From Auriscalpium vulgare (taxonomy: Eukaryota > Basidiomycota > Agaricomycetes > Russulales > Auriscalpiaceae), in NCBI GenBank assembly GCA_019915015.1, contig JAHBBC010000011.1, positions 496,001 to 560,000 of the forward strand: a DNA stretch of 64,000 nt. Direction: 5' to 3'. How positions within the stretch are numbered: position 1 is the stretch's first letter; every line of letters begins with the position of its first letter. Made by a program: the position numbers and the translations under genes. The notes under the pieces are model-generated. The model was given only the letters and a program-made list of their open reading frames with translations, made no database searches and was not told the origin of the DNA. Of this stretch, positions 63,394-64,000 are shown piece by piece.

Positions 63394-64000
63394 ATGCGTC
63401 TCTCCACCATCCTCGGCGGCTCCCTGCTCGCCGTCTCCGTGCCCTGGCTCGCACTCGCGGACGCCCACGCCCACGCACCCGCCCGTCGCCACCACGAGAT
63501 CGCAAACCGCCCCCGTGGTGACCTCGCCAAGCGTTTCTCCAATGCCGCTTCACTTTCTACGACATCACTACCGGCACGTAAGTCTCCTCGCCCGTATTCG
63601 CATCCCTCCTCGTCTACAGCTGACCGAACCCTCTTCAGCACTGCATGCGGCAAGAACTTTGGCCCGGAAGCCTTTGTGAGTCCAATCGAACGCTTTTGCC
63701 TGCCGTTCTTGCATCTGATGTGATGCATCAGGTGGTCGCTTTGAACAGTGCTGTAAGTAATCGACCAGGACTCCAGCGGTCAAGCGTTGACACCTCTTAT
63801 TACAGCAATTTGGAGGTGGTTACCCCGGTCCCAATTGCTTCAAGAGTATCACCATCTCGTTCGGTGGCAAGAGCACACAGGCTACCATCCAGGACGAGGT
63901 AAGCCTCCTTTGTTCCCACCTTATACCACCACTGACGCCTTTTTTCCCAGTGCCCTGGCTGTCCCTTTGGCGGCCTCGACCTGACCGAGGGACTCTTCAA
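63394..64000 (+). CDS. RlpA-like double-psi beta-barrel protein, partial and possibly frameshifted
   Basis: Paralogue of the gene at 23140, cut by the window end. The signal peptide is MRLSTILGGSLLAVSVPWLA. A His/Arg-rich propeptide ends DLAKR, a Kex2-type site, followed by FSN. Later exons give TACGKNFGPEAF, VVALNSA and QFGGGYPGPNCFKSITISFG, then GKSTQATIQDECPGCPFGGL up to LTEGLF, all like the first copy. Between FSNA and the intron at about 63577 the reading frame does not match. By comparison with FANARFSFY the bases aatgccgcttc (63541-63551) lack one C; adding one would give RFTFYD. This points to a 1-nt deletion or an assembly error. The intron positions match those of the paralogue. Confidence 0.8.

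Overview
The window is nuclear DNA of a basidiomycete fungus, most likely an agaricomycete. It is gene dense, the genes carry many 45-60 bp GT-AG introns, and it holds lineage-typical families: FunK1-like kinases, Tnp2/CACTA transposases, secreted RlpA-like double-psi beta-barrel proteins and an Ssb-type Hsp70. Intron positions were worked out by hand from splice consensus, reading frame and family conservation. CDS coordinates give the outer limits of each gene, from start codon to stop codon, including introns.

Left part (0.5-19.6 kb), mainly housekeeping: NatC catalytic subunit NAA30 (-), the Rheb-GAP tuberin TSC2 (+), a GEN1/Yen1-type Holliday junction resolvase (-), cofilin (-), eIF5 (-) divergent from V-ATPase proteolipid VMA3 (+), and an arrestin-fold protein (-) divergent from an SLC35F6-like carrier (+). 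A gene-free 3.5 kb stretch follows and carries a diverged ~565-bp tandem duplication.

Middle part (23-42 kb): a secreted RlpA-like protein (+), SIP5 (-), the methyltransferase EFM7 (+), a SERCA-type Ca2+ ATPase (+), anthranilate synthase TRP2 (-) divergent from SHQ1 (+), mitochondrial ribosomal protein S2 (-) divergent from an Ssb-type Hsp70 (+), and a DHA2-like MFS transporter (-).

Right part (43-64 kb) is accessory and more dynamic. It has a FunK1-like kinase that has lost catalytic residues and carries an apparent frameshift, an Ssa-type Hsp70 pseudogene decayed at both ends, an AT-rich Tnp2/CACTA-type transposase bracketed by a perfect 33-bp inverted repeat, three unrecognised genes (one with duplicated exon modules, one with a SAP-like C-terminus), a 57-bp tandem repeat array, a membrane-anchored GH27 alpha-galactosidase, and the start of a second RlpA-like gene with an apparent 1-nt deletion.

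The genes do not form one pathway. Shared themes are TORC1 and ER/vacuole physiology (TSC2, SIP5, VMA3, SERCA) and translation or ribosome biogenesis (eIF5, EFM7, SHQ1, mitochondrial S2, Ssb). Several pairs are arranged head to head over short shared promoters. No tRNA, rRNA or CRISPR was seen.
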